From assembly GCA_001897425.1 (NCBI GenBank), contig MKSW01000011.1:95267-159266 (forward strand): a DNA stretch of 64,000 nucleotides, read 5' to 3'. Below the pieces are notes generated by a model. The model did no database searches, was not told where the DNA came from, and saw only the letters and a list, made by a program, of their open reading frames with translations. Within the stretch, counting starts at the first letter, position 1. Every line of letters begins with the position of its first letter. Shown here in pieces: positions 25,823 through 34,543 of this stretch. Origin of the DNA: Actinobacteria bacterium 69-20. Its GTDB lineage: Bacteria; Actinomycetota; Actinomycetes; Mycobacteriales; Nakamurellaceae. The position numbers and the translations under genes were made by a program.

Positions 25823-26725
25823 GTGAAGGTCGACGTCACGCATCCCGATCGTCTGGTCTTCCCCGACGTCGGGGTCACCAAGGGCGACGTGGTCGACTAC
25901 TACCGCCGCGTCGCGCGCTGGATGCTGCCGCTGATCAAGGATCGCCCGCTCACGGTGCAGCGATTCCCGCGCGGGGTCGGCGCCCGGGCAACCCACGGCA
26001 GTGGAAAAGGGTTTGTACAGCAGGATTTTTCGCGTTCCGGCGCCCCCGGTTGGCTCCGAACGGTCAAGGTACCGAGACTCTCCGGTGGCTCGGTGGAGCA
26101 CGCGGTCGCGGATCGCCCGGAGGCGTTGGCGTGGCTCGCGAACCAGGGAGCGATCACATTGCACATGTGGACCGCCCGCTGGACGGATCTCACGCATCCG
26201 GACCTGGTGGTCTTCGATCTAGACCCGGCGGAGGATGGCTTCGCCGTTGTCCGAGACACCGCGCTCGCGGCACGAGACCTGTTGTCCACTATCGGTTTGC
26301 GCCCATACGTGCAGGTGACCGGTTCACGCGGCGTCCACGTCGTGGCGCCGATCAAGACGGGACCCACCTTCGATGAAGTTCGAGACTTCGCCCGCGGGAT
26401 CGGCGAACGGCTCGCACACGACGACGCGACGCATCGCACCGTTGCCGTTCGCAAGGCCGATCGTCGGGGTCGGCTGTACATCGACGTGATGCGAAACGGG
26501 TACGCGCAAACGGCAGTGGCGCCGTACTCCGTTCGGGCACGGCCGAATGCGAGTGTGGCCACGCCGATCACGTGGGAGGAACTCGGCGATGATCGTGTGC
26601 GCCCTGATGGATTCACGCTGTTGACGATCCTCGATCGCCTTGCCGATCACGGAGACCCTTGGTCCGGTATGCGTCGCCATGCCGCGTCATTCGGCGCAGC
26701 AAGCAAGAGGTTCGCCGGTCTGTGA
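25823..26725 (+). CDS. stand-alone LigD-type DNA polymerase/primase
   Basis: 300 residues matching the polymerase domain of LigD, the archaeo-eukaryotic-primase-like enzyme of bacterial non-homologous end joining. Landmarks: the N-terminal THPDRLVFPDVGVTKGDVVDYYRRVA, the phosphate-binding GSGKGFVQQDF region, the metal-binding FDLDPAED, and GSRGVHVVAPI. No ligase or phosphoesterase domain is attached, and no ku or ligase gene lies nearby. It would fill gaps or add nucleotides at broken ends. It starts at GTG 25823 just behind a SigB/SigF-type promoter. Confidence 0.85.
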   Translation: MKVDVTHPDRLVFPDVGVTKGDVVDYYRRVARWMLPLIKDRPLTVQRFPRGVGARATHGSGKGFVQQDFSRSGAPGWLRTVKVPRLSGGSVEHAVADRPEALAWLANQGAITLHMWTARWTDLTHPDLVVFDLDPAEDGFAVVRDTALAARDLLSTIGLRPYVQVTGSRGVHVVAPIKTGPTFDEVRDFARGIGERLAHDDATHRTVAVRKADRRGRLYIDVMRNGYAQTAVAPYSVRARPNASVATPITWEELGDDRVRPDGFTLLTILDRLADHGDPWSGMRRHAASFGAASKRFAGL

Positions 26726-26754
26726 CATCGGCCATTGACATCGGCCTTTGACAT
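26723..26754 (+). repeat. 13-base tandem repeat overlapping the LigD stop
   Basis: TGACATCGGCCAT, TGACATCGGCCTT and TGACAT follow one another. The first TGA is the stop codon of the polymerase gene, so slippage here would not change the protein. Confidence 0.8.
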
Positions 26755-26797
26755 GAAAGTGATGCCCTCGATCCGCCGCGATTTAGTCGCTCGCTGT

Positions 26798-27013
26798 CTA
26801 GTCGCTCAGCCGGATCCACAAGTAGAGCGCGTACATCCCGCCGGCGAATCCAACGGCAACGAGCAGCCAGCCCCAGCGGACGGACGTGCCGGTGACGAGA
26901 TTGATGACGAGCCCTGCGCCGACGATCAGCACGACAAGACTCAGGAGCGCCACCACCAACAGGCGACGGCGCGACGGTGGCACCGATCCGTAATGACCTT
27001 CGTGATCGCCCAT
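26798..27013 (-). CDS. small two-helix membrane protein
   Basis: 71 residues from ATG 27013. A short polar start (MGDHEGHYGSVPPSRRR) precedes two hydrophobic helices (LLVVALLSLVVLIVGAGLVINLV and WGWLLVAVGFAGGMYALYLWI). The family is not recognised by name. A GTG at 27052 is in frame, but the promoter-like motif at 27022-27046 would place transcription start just before ATG 27013, which decides the start and implies a leaderless message. Confidence 0.65.
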   Translation of the reverse strand: MGDHEGHYGSVPPSRRRLLVVALLSLVVLIVGAGLVINLVTGTSVRWGWLLVAVGFAGGMYALYLWIRLSD

Positions 27014-27021
27014 ATAGAAAT

Positions 27022-27046
27022 GTTCCCGCGGGGACGCGTCATAAAC
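27022..27046 (-). promoter_or_regulatory. SigB/SigF-type promoter for the small membrane gene
   Basis: On the minus strand, GTTT at 27046-27043, 15-base spacer, GGGAAC at 27027-27022. The GGGAA variant is shared with 8841 and 13902. Confidence 0.5.
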
Positions 27047-27164
27047 GCGCACATCATCGACGCGAGAACCCCGTTCGGAGGGACGGTGATCAGCGTCGGC
27101 GCCCGACCACCAGGCGCAGGGCGGGTCACCACACCGGGCGTCGCCGACCGGAATGGCCGTGCAA

Positions 27165-28088
27165 TTACTTTGTGACGCCGGCCGTCAGGCCGCTGACCAG
27201 GCGACGCTGGAAGATGAGGTAGACGACGATCGCGGGCAGTGCGCTCACGATCGATCCGGCCATCAGCACCGGCACATCGGTCGTCCGGCCGGACGCGAGC
27301 ACCGCGAGCCCGACGGTGATCGGTCGCTGCACCGGATCCTGCAGGAACAGCAAGCCCACGAGCAGGTCGTCCCAGATCTGGATGAACTGCAGCACCGTCA
27401 CGGTCACCAGCGCCGGACCGGCCAACGGTAGCGCGATTCGGGTGAACGTCTTGAGGTAGCCGCAGCCGTCCACCACCGCAGCCTCCACGAGCTCGTCCGG
27501 CAAGCTGCGGAAGTAGGTCGTCATCAGGAATGTCGCGAACGGCGTCCCGAGCGCGGCGTACATGAAAACCGCTGCGGTGTACCCGGTTACGAGGTGCAAC
27601 TTGGCGAGGTTCACGTACGCCGGGATCATGATCGACTGGATGGGGATGAGCATCGCGCTTACGAGCCCGAGGAAAACCAGTGTCGCGAAACGGTATTTCA
27701 GTTTTGCGAAGGCGAATCCCGCCAGGCTGCTGACCGCGAGTATGACGATGATCGCCAGCACACACACCAACACCGAGTTGAGCAACTCGCGGCCGACCGG
27801 GATGGCGTCGACGAGTTTGGACCAGGACGCGACCGAATGCCCTGGCGCACCGTCGAACTGCTGCTGCGTCTTGAACGACGTGTTGATCATGAACCAGAAC
27901 GGGTAGAGCAGCACGGCGCTCACGGCGCACATCGCGGCGACGAGCGCGATCGTCCCCGCGCTCCACCGGCGGGCCCCGCCGGGGCGCGGCGTGGCGCCGT
28001 CAGGCCTGCCGCGACCTGGTCCGCCGCTACGCTGTCCGCCGCCGACAGATGCGTCGGCCTGCGCCCGCGAGATCCCGACCGCTGCCAT
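27165..28088 (-). CDS. ABC sugar transporter permease (MalG type)
   Basis: 307 residues. An unusually long Gly/Arg-rich N-terminus (about 45 residues) precedes six membrane helices. The permease EAA loop reads DELVEAAVVDGCGYLKTFTRIALPLAGPALVTV, the contact site for the ATPase. It belongs to the CUT1 family of carbohydrate importers. Its ATG overlaps the stop of the other permease by four bases. No ATPase gene is present, so a shared MsmK-type ATPase elsewhere is likely. Confidence 0.88.
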   Translation of the reverse strand: MAAVGISRAQADASVGGGQRSGGPGRGRPDGATPRPGGARRWSAGTIALVAAMCAVSAVLLYPFWFMINTSFKTQQQFDGAPGHSVASWSKLVDAIPVGRELLNSVLVCVLAIIVILAVSSLAGFAFAKLKYRFATLVFLGLVSAMLIPIQSIMIPAYVNLAKLHLVTGYTAAVFMYAALGTPFATFLMTTYFRSLPDELVEAAVVDGCGYLKTFTRIALPLAGPALVTVTVLQFIQIWDDLLVGLLFLQDPVQRPITVGLAVLASGRTTDVPVLMAGSIVSALPAIVVYLIFQRRLVSGLTAGVTK

Positions 28089-28993
28089 CAGTCCGAGTCC
28101 TTGAGCACGAAGTGTTGCATCAATCCGATCAGGGCCATGATCACGAACAGGATGATCCCCAGGAGCGCGCCGAGGCCGAAATTGGTTTGTGAGAAGGCGG
28201 TTTGGTACACGAAGAACTCCAACGTAGTCGTGCCGTAGCCCGGTCCGCCGCCCGTCATCACATAGATCAGGCTGAACAGCGCGGTGAAGGCGCTGATCGC
28301 CGTGATCATGAAGGAGAACTGCAGGAATCGCCGCATCTGCGGGATGATGATGCTGCGGAAGATCACCCATCCGGAAGCGCCGTCGATGCGCGCGGCTTCG
28401 ATCAGCGAGCCGTCCATGGTCGCGAAGCCTGCCAGGAAGATGATCATGTTGGTGCCGACCATCGACCACACGAACACGATGGCGACGGCCAGCAGCGCTG
28501 TGCGTTCGCCCGCCAGCATGTCGGTCTGCAAGAAGCCCAGGCCGAGTGCCCGGAGCAGCCCGTTGAGGTCGCCCTGCTGTGCGAATACGCGCGCGGCAAC
28601 CATGCCGATGACGACCCAGGAGATCGCCGTCGGCATGAAGATCAGCGTGCGGAACAGCCGCCAGCCGGGGATCTTCAGGTTGAGCACGTAGGCGATCGCG
28701 AGCGAGAGGATCATGGCGACCGGAACCGCGAGGAGGAGCAGCGCGTTGTTCTGCAGCACCCGCCAAAACGCCGGATTCGAGAACTCCCGCAGGTAGGTGG
28801 ATGGCCCGATCCAGGTCGTTGTCAGCCCATCCCAATTCGTCATCGAGTAGTAGACGGCCTGCCCGATGGGAACACCCAATAGCGCGACGACCAGGACGAA
28901 CGCGGGCACCGTCATCAGGATGCCGATCGGCCCGCGCCGTGCGCGAACACCGTGTGCCACTGCTGTTTCGGTCATCACCACATCTCTTCGCAC
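28088..28993 (-). CDS. ABC sugar transporter permease (MalF type)
   Basis: 301 residues with six membrane helices. The EAA loop is GSLIEAARIDGASGWVIFRSIIIPQMRRFLQF, and the N-terminal helix region PIGILMTVPAFVLVVALLGVPIGQAVYYSMTNWDG is typical of CUT1 MalF-like permeases. It forms the heterodimeric channel with the following gene. It lies 69 bases downstream of the binding protein in the same direction. Confidence 0.88.
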   Translation of the reverse strand: MRRDVVMTETAVAHGVRARRGPIGILMTVPAFVLVVALLGVPIGQAVYYSMTNWDGLTTTWIGPSTYLREFSNPAFWRVLQNNALLLLAVPVAMILSLAIAYVLNLKIPGWRLFRTLIFMPTAISWVVIGMVAARVFAQQGDLNGLLRALGLGFLQTDMLAGERTALLAVAIVFVWSMVGTNMIIFLAGFATMDGSLIEAARIDGASGWVIFRSIIIPQMRRFLQFSFMITAISAFTALFSLIYVMTGGGPGYGTTTLEFFVYQTAFSQTNFGLGALLGIILFVIMALIGLMQHFVLKDSD

Positions 28994-29062
28994 TTCACCG
29001 GATGCACTTCAAGCGGCGCGGTCCGGTGGGACGGGTGCACCGTCCCACCGGACCGCGGCCTC

Positions 29063-30418
29063 TTACTTGTACTGGCCGGACCGCTGATCTTCGGCAAGAT
29101 GCTGCCAGGCGTCGTTCATCTGGCCGAGGGCAGTCTTCGCATCCGTCGAACCACCGAGCACCGGCGGCAGCACCTTGTTGCCCACATCGACCACGTCGCC
29201 TTGGATGACGTTGTCGATCATCGGGTACGGCGTCATGCCGTCCTTCGACACGAACTGCAGCATCTGCTGATTCACCGGGTTCGACGTCGAGGCCCCCTTC
29301 ACATCCGGTATCAACCCGGCACTGTCCACGGCCTTCATGCCTGCGTCGGAGGCGATGAACGCCAAGAAATCGGCCGCCGCCTGCTTGTGCTTCGAGCTCT
29401 GGGTGATCCCGAAACCGTCGCCGGCGTACTGCACGACGCCCTTGATCGGCGAGTCCGAGAACGGCGGGACGAACGCCGCCACCTTGTCACCCAGCGCGTC
29501 GGTGAACTTCTGCGTATCCCACGTCCCGTCGATGATCATGGCGGCCTTGCCGTTCAGGAAGTCGTTGACGTTGTCCGTCTTCGTGAGCACATCCGGGTTG
29601 GTGCAACCCTTGTCCTTCATGCTCGCCCACTTCTGGAATGCCGCGACCTGTCCCGGCGAGTTCCATGCCGTCTTGCCGTCATAAAGGTTGCGCCAGTCGT
29701 CGACGGAGAGCTGGCCGATCTCCACATAGCTGGTGTCGTACCACGGGTAGAACTCTGCGCCGAGGCTCTGTCCGCCGTTGCCGTACACGACCGGCGTGTA
29801 ACCGGCCGTCTTCAGCTTCGTGCAGGCGTTGAACAGCTCGTCCCACGTGGTCGGTACTGCGCTCACCCCCGCCTTGCTGAAGGCGTCCTTGTTGTAGAAG
29901 CCGATGTAGAACTGTGTTTCCAGCGGTATGACGTAGGGGTTGCCGTTGGGATCGAAGTTGTCGGTGGTCCACCGCAAACCATCCATCTTGGCCAGTGCGT
30001 CGTCGGGCACCAGGCCTTTGAGCGGCGTGAGCAGGTTCTTGTACTTGAGCGTGAACAGACCCGTCCACATCACCGCAATATCCGGGCCGCTACCCGAGAT
30101 CGCCGACGCCTTCAGCAACGAGAAGTAGTTCTCGGCCGGTTGGCTCACCAGGTTGATGGTGACGTTCGGGTGCTCCTTCGTGTAAGCGTCCACCAGATTC
30201 TGAGTGGCGACGGCGTTCTGCTCGGTGCCGTAGTTGTGCCACAGGGTCAGCGTGACCTTCTCGCCCGACCCACCGGACCCGGAGCCCGTCGCGGCGCCGG
30301 ACGTCGATGGCGACCCGGCAGACGACTGATCCGCGGGCTGTCCACTGCTGCTACATGCCGCTACCGTGACGGCGACGACGGCCGCGGCCACAGCGGCCCA
30401 AAGCTGCCTTTTCCTCAC
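29063..30418 (-). CDS. ABC sugar-binding lipoprotein
   Basis: 451 residues. A lipoprotein signal ends in the lipobox VAAC (Cys22), then a Ser/Gly/Thr-rich spacer of about 30 residues. The family 1 extracellular solute-binding fold follows: VTLTLWHNYGTEQNAVATQNLVDAYTKEHPNVTINLV at the start, and GKAAMIIDGTWDTQKFTDALGD in the hinge region. It captures the transported sugar outside the membrane. It is encoded before the permeases, so it is probably the most abundant component. The ligand is not readable. Confidence 0.9.
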   Translation of the reverse strand: MRKRQLWAAVAAAVVAVTVAACSSSGQPADQSSAGSPSTSGAATGSGSGGSGEKVTLTLWHNYGTEQNAVATQNLVDAYTKEHPNVTINLVSQPAENYFSLLKASAISGSGPDIAVMWTGLFTLKYKNLLTPLKGLVPDDALAKMDGLRWTTDNFDPNGNPYVIPLETQFYIGFYNKDAFSKAGVSAVPTTWDELFNACTKLKTAGYTPVVYGNGGQSLGAEFYPWYDTSYVEIGQLSVDDWRNLYDGKTAWNSPGQVAAFQKWASMKDKGCTNPDVLTKTDNVNDFLNGKAAMIIDGTWDTQKFTDALGDKVAAFVPPFSDSPIKGVVQYAGDGFGITQSSKHKQAAADFLAFIASDAGMKAVDSAGLIPDVKGASTSNPVNQQMLQFVSKDGMTPYPMIDNVIQGDVVDVGNKVLPPVLGGSTDAKTALGQMNDAWQHLAEDQRSGQYK

Positions 30419-30476
30419 TGTTTTCCGTCCTTACTGTCGGCCGGCCCGAAGGTCGGGGTGGAGCGCGCCGCCTGGA

Positions 30477-32330
30477 TCAGGACCGTCCGATGACGGGCTC
30501 GATGAAAGCGGCGTATCCGGGGATGGGGGGTCGCAGGAAATCCAGGTCGCATCCGGTATCCGCCTGGAGCACATGCTGTTGGTAGAGCCTCGGCCAGCCG
30601 CGCACGTGTGCCGATTCGGGCGGCTGCCAGGCAGCGCGGCGGCGCGCCAGCTCGTCGGCAGGCACATCGAGTTCGAGGGTGCCCGCCGGGACATCCAGTT
30701 CGATCATGTCTCCGTCCCGCACCAGGGCGAGCGGGCCGCCGACGGCCGCCTCCGGTGCGACATGCAGCACACAGGTGCCGAAGGAGGTGCCGCTCATCCG
30801 AGAGTCGGTGATCCGCACCATATCTCGGATCCCGGCGCGGCCGAGTGCCACCGGGATCGGGATCATCCCCCATTCCGGCATACCCGGAACGCCGGCCGGC
30901 CCACACCCGGCGAGAACGAGGACGCTGTCCGCGGTCACCGGCAGTTCCGGGTCGTTCACGCGGTCCAACATGTCCTGGTAGCCGTGGAAGACCACCGCTG
31001 GGCCGCGGTGCCGAAGGAGCGCGGGGGTTGCAGCGCTCACCTTGATCACCGCGCCGTCCGGCGCGAGCGAGCCCGTGACGTAGGCGAACGCACCGCCCGC
31101 ATAGATGGGGTGGGCGAGCGTACGGACGACGTCATGGGAGGTGGCGACATCACTCTCGGCCGCATCGAGGTACGCCGCCCAGGTCTCACCTGTCGCCGTC
31201 GGCGTATCGAGCTCCAGCACCTCTCGGATCTGTCGTAGCACAGCGGGCAGGCCGCCGGCGGCGTGCAGTGCCTGCGCGAGATACCTTCCGGAAGGCTGCA
31301 TGTCGACGATCACCGCGGTCTGCCGGGCGGCTGCGATGAGGTCTGCCAAGGAGAACGCGATCCCGGCGCGGCCGGCGATGGCAAGGAGGTGAATGATTCC
31401 GTTCGTCGAACCGCCGGCGGCGCTGATCACCCGGGCCGCGTTCCGTAGCGCAGCGGGCGTCACTGTCGACAGTGGCCGACGGTCGTCGATGACGGCGGCA
31501 ACGGCGGCCGCTCCGACCCGGCGCGCGAGCCCCACCCGATCCGGATGATCGGCCGGCAGCACCGCCGAGCCCGGCAATGCGAAGCCGAGGCATTCCGCGA
31601 TGAGCGCCATCGTCATCGCGGTACCCATCGTGTTGCAGGCGCCGCCGCCGCAGGCAAGGCACCCTTCGAACTCGGCCCATCCCGCATCGTCGAGGCGACC
31701 TGCACGGTGATCCTCGAAGGCGCGCCAGGTATCGGTGCCGCTGCCTACGGCCCGGCCGCGGAAATGCGCGATGGGGCGCGGGCCGCCGGTGAGCATGACG
31801 GTCGGCAGGTTCGCGCTGATCGCACCCATTAACGCGCCGGGCACGCTCTTGTCGCAGTTCGCCAACAGCACTACGCCATCGAGCGGGTAGGAGCGCAGGT
31901 ACTCCTCTACCTCGATGCTGAGCAGATTGCGGTACAGCATGGCGCTCGGCTTCATCAGGTCTTCGCCGAGCGACATCACCGGGAAGGTCACCGGGATCCC
32001 GCCGGCCTCCGTGATACCGGCTGAGATGGCGGCAATCTGGGCGCGAAGCGGCAGATTGCACGGATTGAGCTCGCTCGACGAGTCGGCGATCCCGATCACG
32101 GGTCGCTGATCGCCATCGGCGATGGCCAACCCCGCGGTCCGCAGCGCGACACGGTGGGTCAGGGCCACCTCGGTATCGCCGGAGAACCAGCGCGCGCTGC
32201 GCAGTTGCCGGGAACCGGCGGCAGCGCGTGCAGGAGTATCGCCGGCATGCACTGTGGTATCGACCGAGCCGATCTCGCCGGTCGCCGCCGTGCCAGCGCG
32301 CCGCAGCGCTCCCGCCGATGTTTCGTTCAT
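30477..32330 (-). CDS. IlvD/Edd-family sugar-acid dehydratase
   Basis: 617 residues. Iron-sulfur and active-site motifs are present: SELNPCNLPLR (Cys at about 91), NCDKSVPGALMG (Cys at about 159), GCLACGGGACNTMGTA (Cys cluster at about 224-232), AAGGSTNGIIHLLAIA, and the catalytic-serine region DSRMSGTSFG. Members dehydrate either branched-chain amino acid precursors or sugar acids such as arabonate, xylonate or gluconate. The transporter and IclR context favours a sugar acid. It overlaps the upstream U32-like gene by four bases. Confidence 0.85.
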   Translation of the reverse strand: MNETSAGALRRAGTAATGEIGSVDTTVHAGDTPARAAAGSRQLRSARWFSGDTEVALTHRVALRTAGLAIADGDQRPVIGIADSSSELNPCNLPLRAQIAAISAGITEAGGIPVTFPVMSLGEDLMKPSAMLYRNLLSIEVEEYLRSYPLDGVVLLANCDKSVPGALMGAISANLPTVMLTGGPRPIAHFRGRAVGSGTDTWRAFEDHRAGRLDDAGWAEFEGCLACGGGACNTMGTAMTMALIAECLGFALPGSAVLPADHPDRVGLARRVGAAAVAAVIDDRRPLSTVTPAALRNAARVISAAGGSTNGIIHLLAIAGRAGIAFSLADLIAAARQTAVIVDMQPSGRYLAQALHAAGGLPAVLRQIREVLELDTPTATGETWAAYLDAAESDVATSHDVVRTLAHPIYAGGAFAYVTGSLAPDGAVIKVSAATPALLRHRGPAVVFHGYQDMLDRVNDPELPVTADSVLVLAGCGPAGVPGMPEWGMIPIPVALGRAGIRDMVRITDSRMSGTSFGTCVLHVAPEAAVGGPLALVRDGDMIELDVPAGTLELDVPADELARRRAAWQPPESAHVRGWPRLYQQHVLQADTGCDLDFLRPPIPGYAAFIEPVIGRS

Positions 32331-33247
32331 CGCACCGGAATTCCGAGCCCGACGGCCCCCGGGGCGGACTGCACCGCGGTCGACCCGCACCGGCGCAGCC
32401 ACTCCATCGCGACCTGTGCGCGGTGCACCTTCTCCCGAGCGATCAGGATCGCGGCCTGTTCCATATGCAGGCCCGCGGGATAGAGCGGCTGGGAGTTGCG
32501 CAACCCGAACTTCGTGTACATCGGGGCGCCGAGGGTGACGAGGTCGGCGATCTGCTCGCCGCGGACGATTCCGCCCATGCCGTCGGGCGCCTCGACGTAC
32601 AGATCCAGCGGCACGTCCACCGCGGCGCGCATGGCGGCGAGTTCGCCGAGGCTCAGATCGCTGGGCAGGTTCACCGTGCTGGCGCCGAGCTCCACCCACA
32701 CCTGCAGCGCCACCGGGTTGGACGGCGCCGCGATCGCGGAGAGTTTCCAGACCACCTCGGCCGGGATCTCGCCGGATCGCTGTGCCTGCACCAGGATTCG
32801 CAGCAAACCGCTATCGGCGATGAGGAATCCGCGGATACCGCAGTCGATGGCGCGCAGCACGTCCTCGACCGCGTAGCGGAACTCCTGCATGCCGCGGATC
32901 TGCCCGTGCAGGGAGGGGCCGTCTGGCGCGTGCGCCTGCACACCGCCGCCCCACTCCTCCCGCGGCCCGATGAACAGCGAGATCTCCAGACCCGCATCGG
33001 CGCCGATCGCGCTCATCTCCCGCATATCCGCCTCGGAGAGCACCATCGCGCCGCTGCCCTGCGACACCCGGTTCACCACGACGCCGCGCTCGGCCGCATC
33101 CCGCACGATCGCGGCCAGCACCGCCGGACCCTCGACGGAGGAGACCTCGATGCGGAAGTCCGCGCCGTCGGGGAAGCGCTTCCCACTGGCCGGTGGCAGA
33201 GCCTCGGGGGCCGCGCCGAACCTGGTGAGAAGATCATCCGCCTTCAT
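32327..33247 (-). CDS. U32-peptidase-like TIM-barrel protein
   Basis: 306 residues from ATG 33247, which overlaps the M24-like stop by four bases. The sequence alternates beta and alpha elements (FRIEVSSVEGPAVLAAIVRDAAERGVVVNRV, LEISLFIGPREEWGGG, RGFLIADSGLLRILVQ, PLDLYVEAPDGMGGIVRG), compatible with a TIM barrel. I associate it with U32-peptidase-like proteins of sugar catabolic clusters. I see no clear protease residues and would not call it a peptidase. It more likely acts on a small sugar-derived metabolite. It is embedded between dehydratase and M24-like genes. Confidence 0.55.
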   Translation of the reverse strand: MKADDLLTRFGAAPEALPPASGKRFPDGADFRIEVSSVEGPAVLAAIVRDAAERGVVVNRVSQGSGAMVLSEADMREMSAIGADAGLEISLFIGPREEWGGGVQAHAPDGPSLHGQIRGMQEFRYAVEDVLRAIDCGIRGFLIADSGLLRILVQAQRSGEIPAEVVWKLSAIAAPSNPVALQVWVELGASTVNLPSDLSLGELAAMRAAVDVPLDLYVEAPDGMGGIVRGEQIADLVTLGAPMYTKFGLRNSQPLYPAGLHMEQAAILIAREKVHRAQVAMEWLRRCGSTAVQSAPGAVGLGIPVR

Positions 33248-34416
33248 CAATCGCCCTTTCCGTCGGTTACCAGCAGTACATCCGGTCTGCGGACCGCGCC
33301 GCAGTCGACCATCGGCCAGTCGGTCGATGCCGTCAGCAGCTCCACGCCGTGCGCGGTCACCAGGTAGGTGTCTTCGTCCTTCGCGCCGCCGGCCACGCTC
33401 GGATTCCATGCCATGGCCACGGTTTCGGGCAGCGCGAAATCCCACCACGGGCTCGTCACGTCGCCGGGCGCGATCTCGAACTCCCGTTGCGCGAAGCCGA
33501 TGGGTCCGCCCTGGTAGTGCTCGCGCCACGCGCCCGGATAGCCCGCGGCGCGGTAGGCCGCATCGATCGCGGCCATCAGCGTGGAACCGGTGGCGCCGGG
33601 CCGGGTTTCGGCGAGCACAGCGGCGTGCACCGCGCGGGTCGCGGCAAGCCGGTCGGCGAGCGCGGCTGCCGCGCCGGGGCGTGCGGCATAGCGGGTGAGC
33701 GCCACATGCAGCCCCCCGCGTTGCGCGACGAGAACGGCCATGACGACGTCCTCGATCACAGCCCCGACCGGAACCGGGTGCCGAAATCGGCGCAGCCGAT
33801 CGTCCCCGCCCACCAGCAGTACCGGAGTGCTCGCGCCGACGGATTCCGCATGGGCCGCTATGGACGCCGCAACCGTCCGGTCGGTATCGCCGGGGCGCCA
33901 GGCACGCAGCGCGCCTTCGACGGCGGTCGTGGCATCTGCGGCAAGGGAGCGGAGGTCCGCTATCTCCGGCTCGGTCAACGCCATACGGCGGGCCAAGACG
34001 TCATGGGATATGTCGATGCCGAAGGCCGGGTGGCCGTCGGACGCGATATCTGCCGCTTCGGATCGCAGGGCTGTTTCGGTCGCGCGGACGAACTCGCCGG
34101 GGTCGCTCCAGCCGACGGCAACGATCGGCCAGCCGAGTTCGGCGAAAGGCGTTTCGGCGGCGAGCCGGGGTGCTTCGACGACGGTGGTGATCACCGTGCA
34201 GGGTGCGGCCGGATCTGCCGGGACAGCAAGCCAGACCGTGTCGGTTGCCGCAGTCCGGTCGATCGCCGGGCTCGCGCCGCCGGTCGCCCACGCCACCGCC
34301 GCCGTACTGGTCAGCACAAGACCCGGAGACGGGCTCGCCGGCACCCGCGGGCGCAGCCCCGTGGCCAAGGCACGCACGATCGGCTGTACGGCGCGGGCGC
34401 GGTGGGCAGGTGACAC
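33247..34416 (-). CDS. M24-fold protein lacking metal-ligand aspartates
   Basis: 389 residues, first gene of the minus-strand catabolic operon (GTG start). The C-terminal half is the creatinase/aminopeptidase P fold: REHYQGGPIGFAQREFEIAPGD carries the expected His, and NPSVAGGAKDEDTYLV and HGVELLTAS carry the two expected Glu. But where family members have two metal-binding Asp (D-x-G ... D-x-T-R), this protein reads IEDVVMAVLVAQRGGLHVALTR, with Val and Ala at the aligned positions. It may have lost peptidase activity or taken on a new, creatinase-like or binding role. Similar genes travel with sugar-acid clusters. Confidence 0.7.
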   Translation of the reverse strand: MSPAHRARAVQPIVRALATGLRPRVPASPSPGLVLTSTAAVAWATGGASPAIDRTAATDTVWLAVPADPAAPCTVITTVVEAPRLAAETPFAELGWPIVAVGWSDPGEFVRATETALRSEAADIASDGHPAFGIDISHDVLARRMALTEPEIADLRSLAADATTAVEGALRAWRPGDTDRTVAASIAAHAESVGASTPVLLVGGDDRLRRFRHPVPVGAVIEDVVMAVLVAQRGGLHVALTRYAARPGAAAALADRLAATRAVHAAVLAETRPGATGSTLMAAIDAAYRAAGYPGAWREHYQGGPIGFAQREFEIAPGDVTSPWWDFALPETVAMAWNPSVAGGAKDEDTYLVTAHGVELLTASTDWPMVDCGAVRRPDVLLVTDGKGD

Positions 34417-34431
34417 TCGACTTCTTTCGTT

Positions 34432-34445
34432 CGGTATTACCGCAC
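34432..34445. promoter_or_regulatory. candidate IclR operator, copy 1
   Basis: CGGTATTACCGCAC, whose first 11 bases form a near-perfect palindrome (CGGTA-T-TACCG). It lies 16 bases upstream of the M24-like GTG. It matches copy 2 at 13 of 14 positions in inverted orientation. Confidence 0.6.
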
Positions 34446-34515
34446 AGCATGCGGCAGATGCAATAGTGTTTCACGGCAGGTCAGTCGAGTCAACAGTCAT
34501 TGCCATTGGGTTTGC

Positions 34516-34529
34516 GTGCGGTAATGCCG
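34516..34529. promoter_or_regulatory. candidate IclR operator, copy 2
   Basis: GTGCGGTAATGCCG, the reverse complement of CGGCATTACCGCAC. It ends 15 bases upstream of the IclR-family ATG. Together with copy 1 it flanks the divergent promoter region, as expected for control of both operons by the adjacent regulator. Confidence 0.6.
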
Positions 34530-34543
34530 TACAGTCATCGGTG

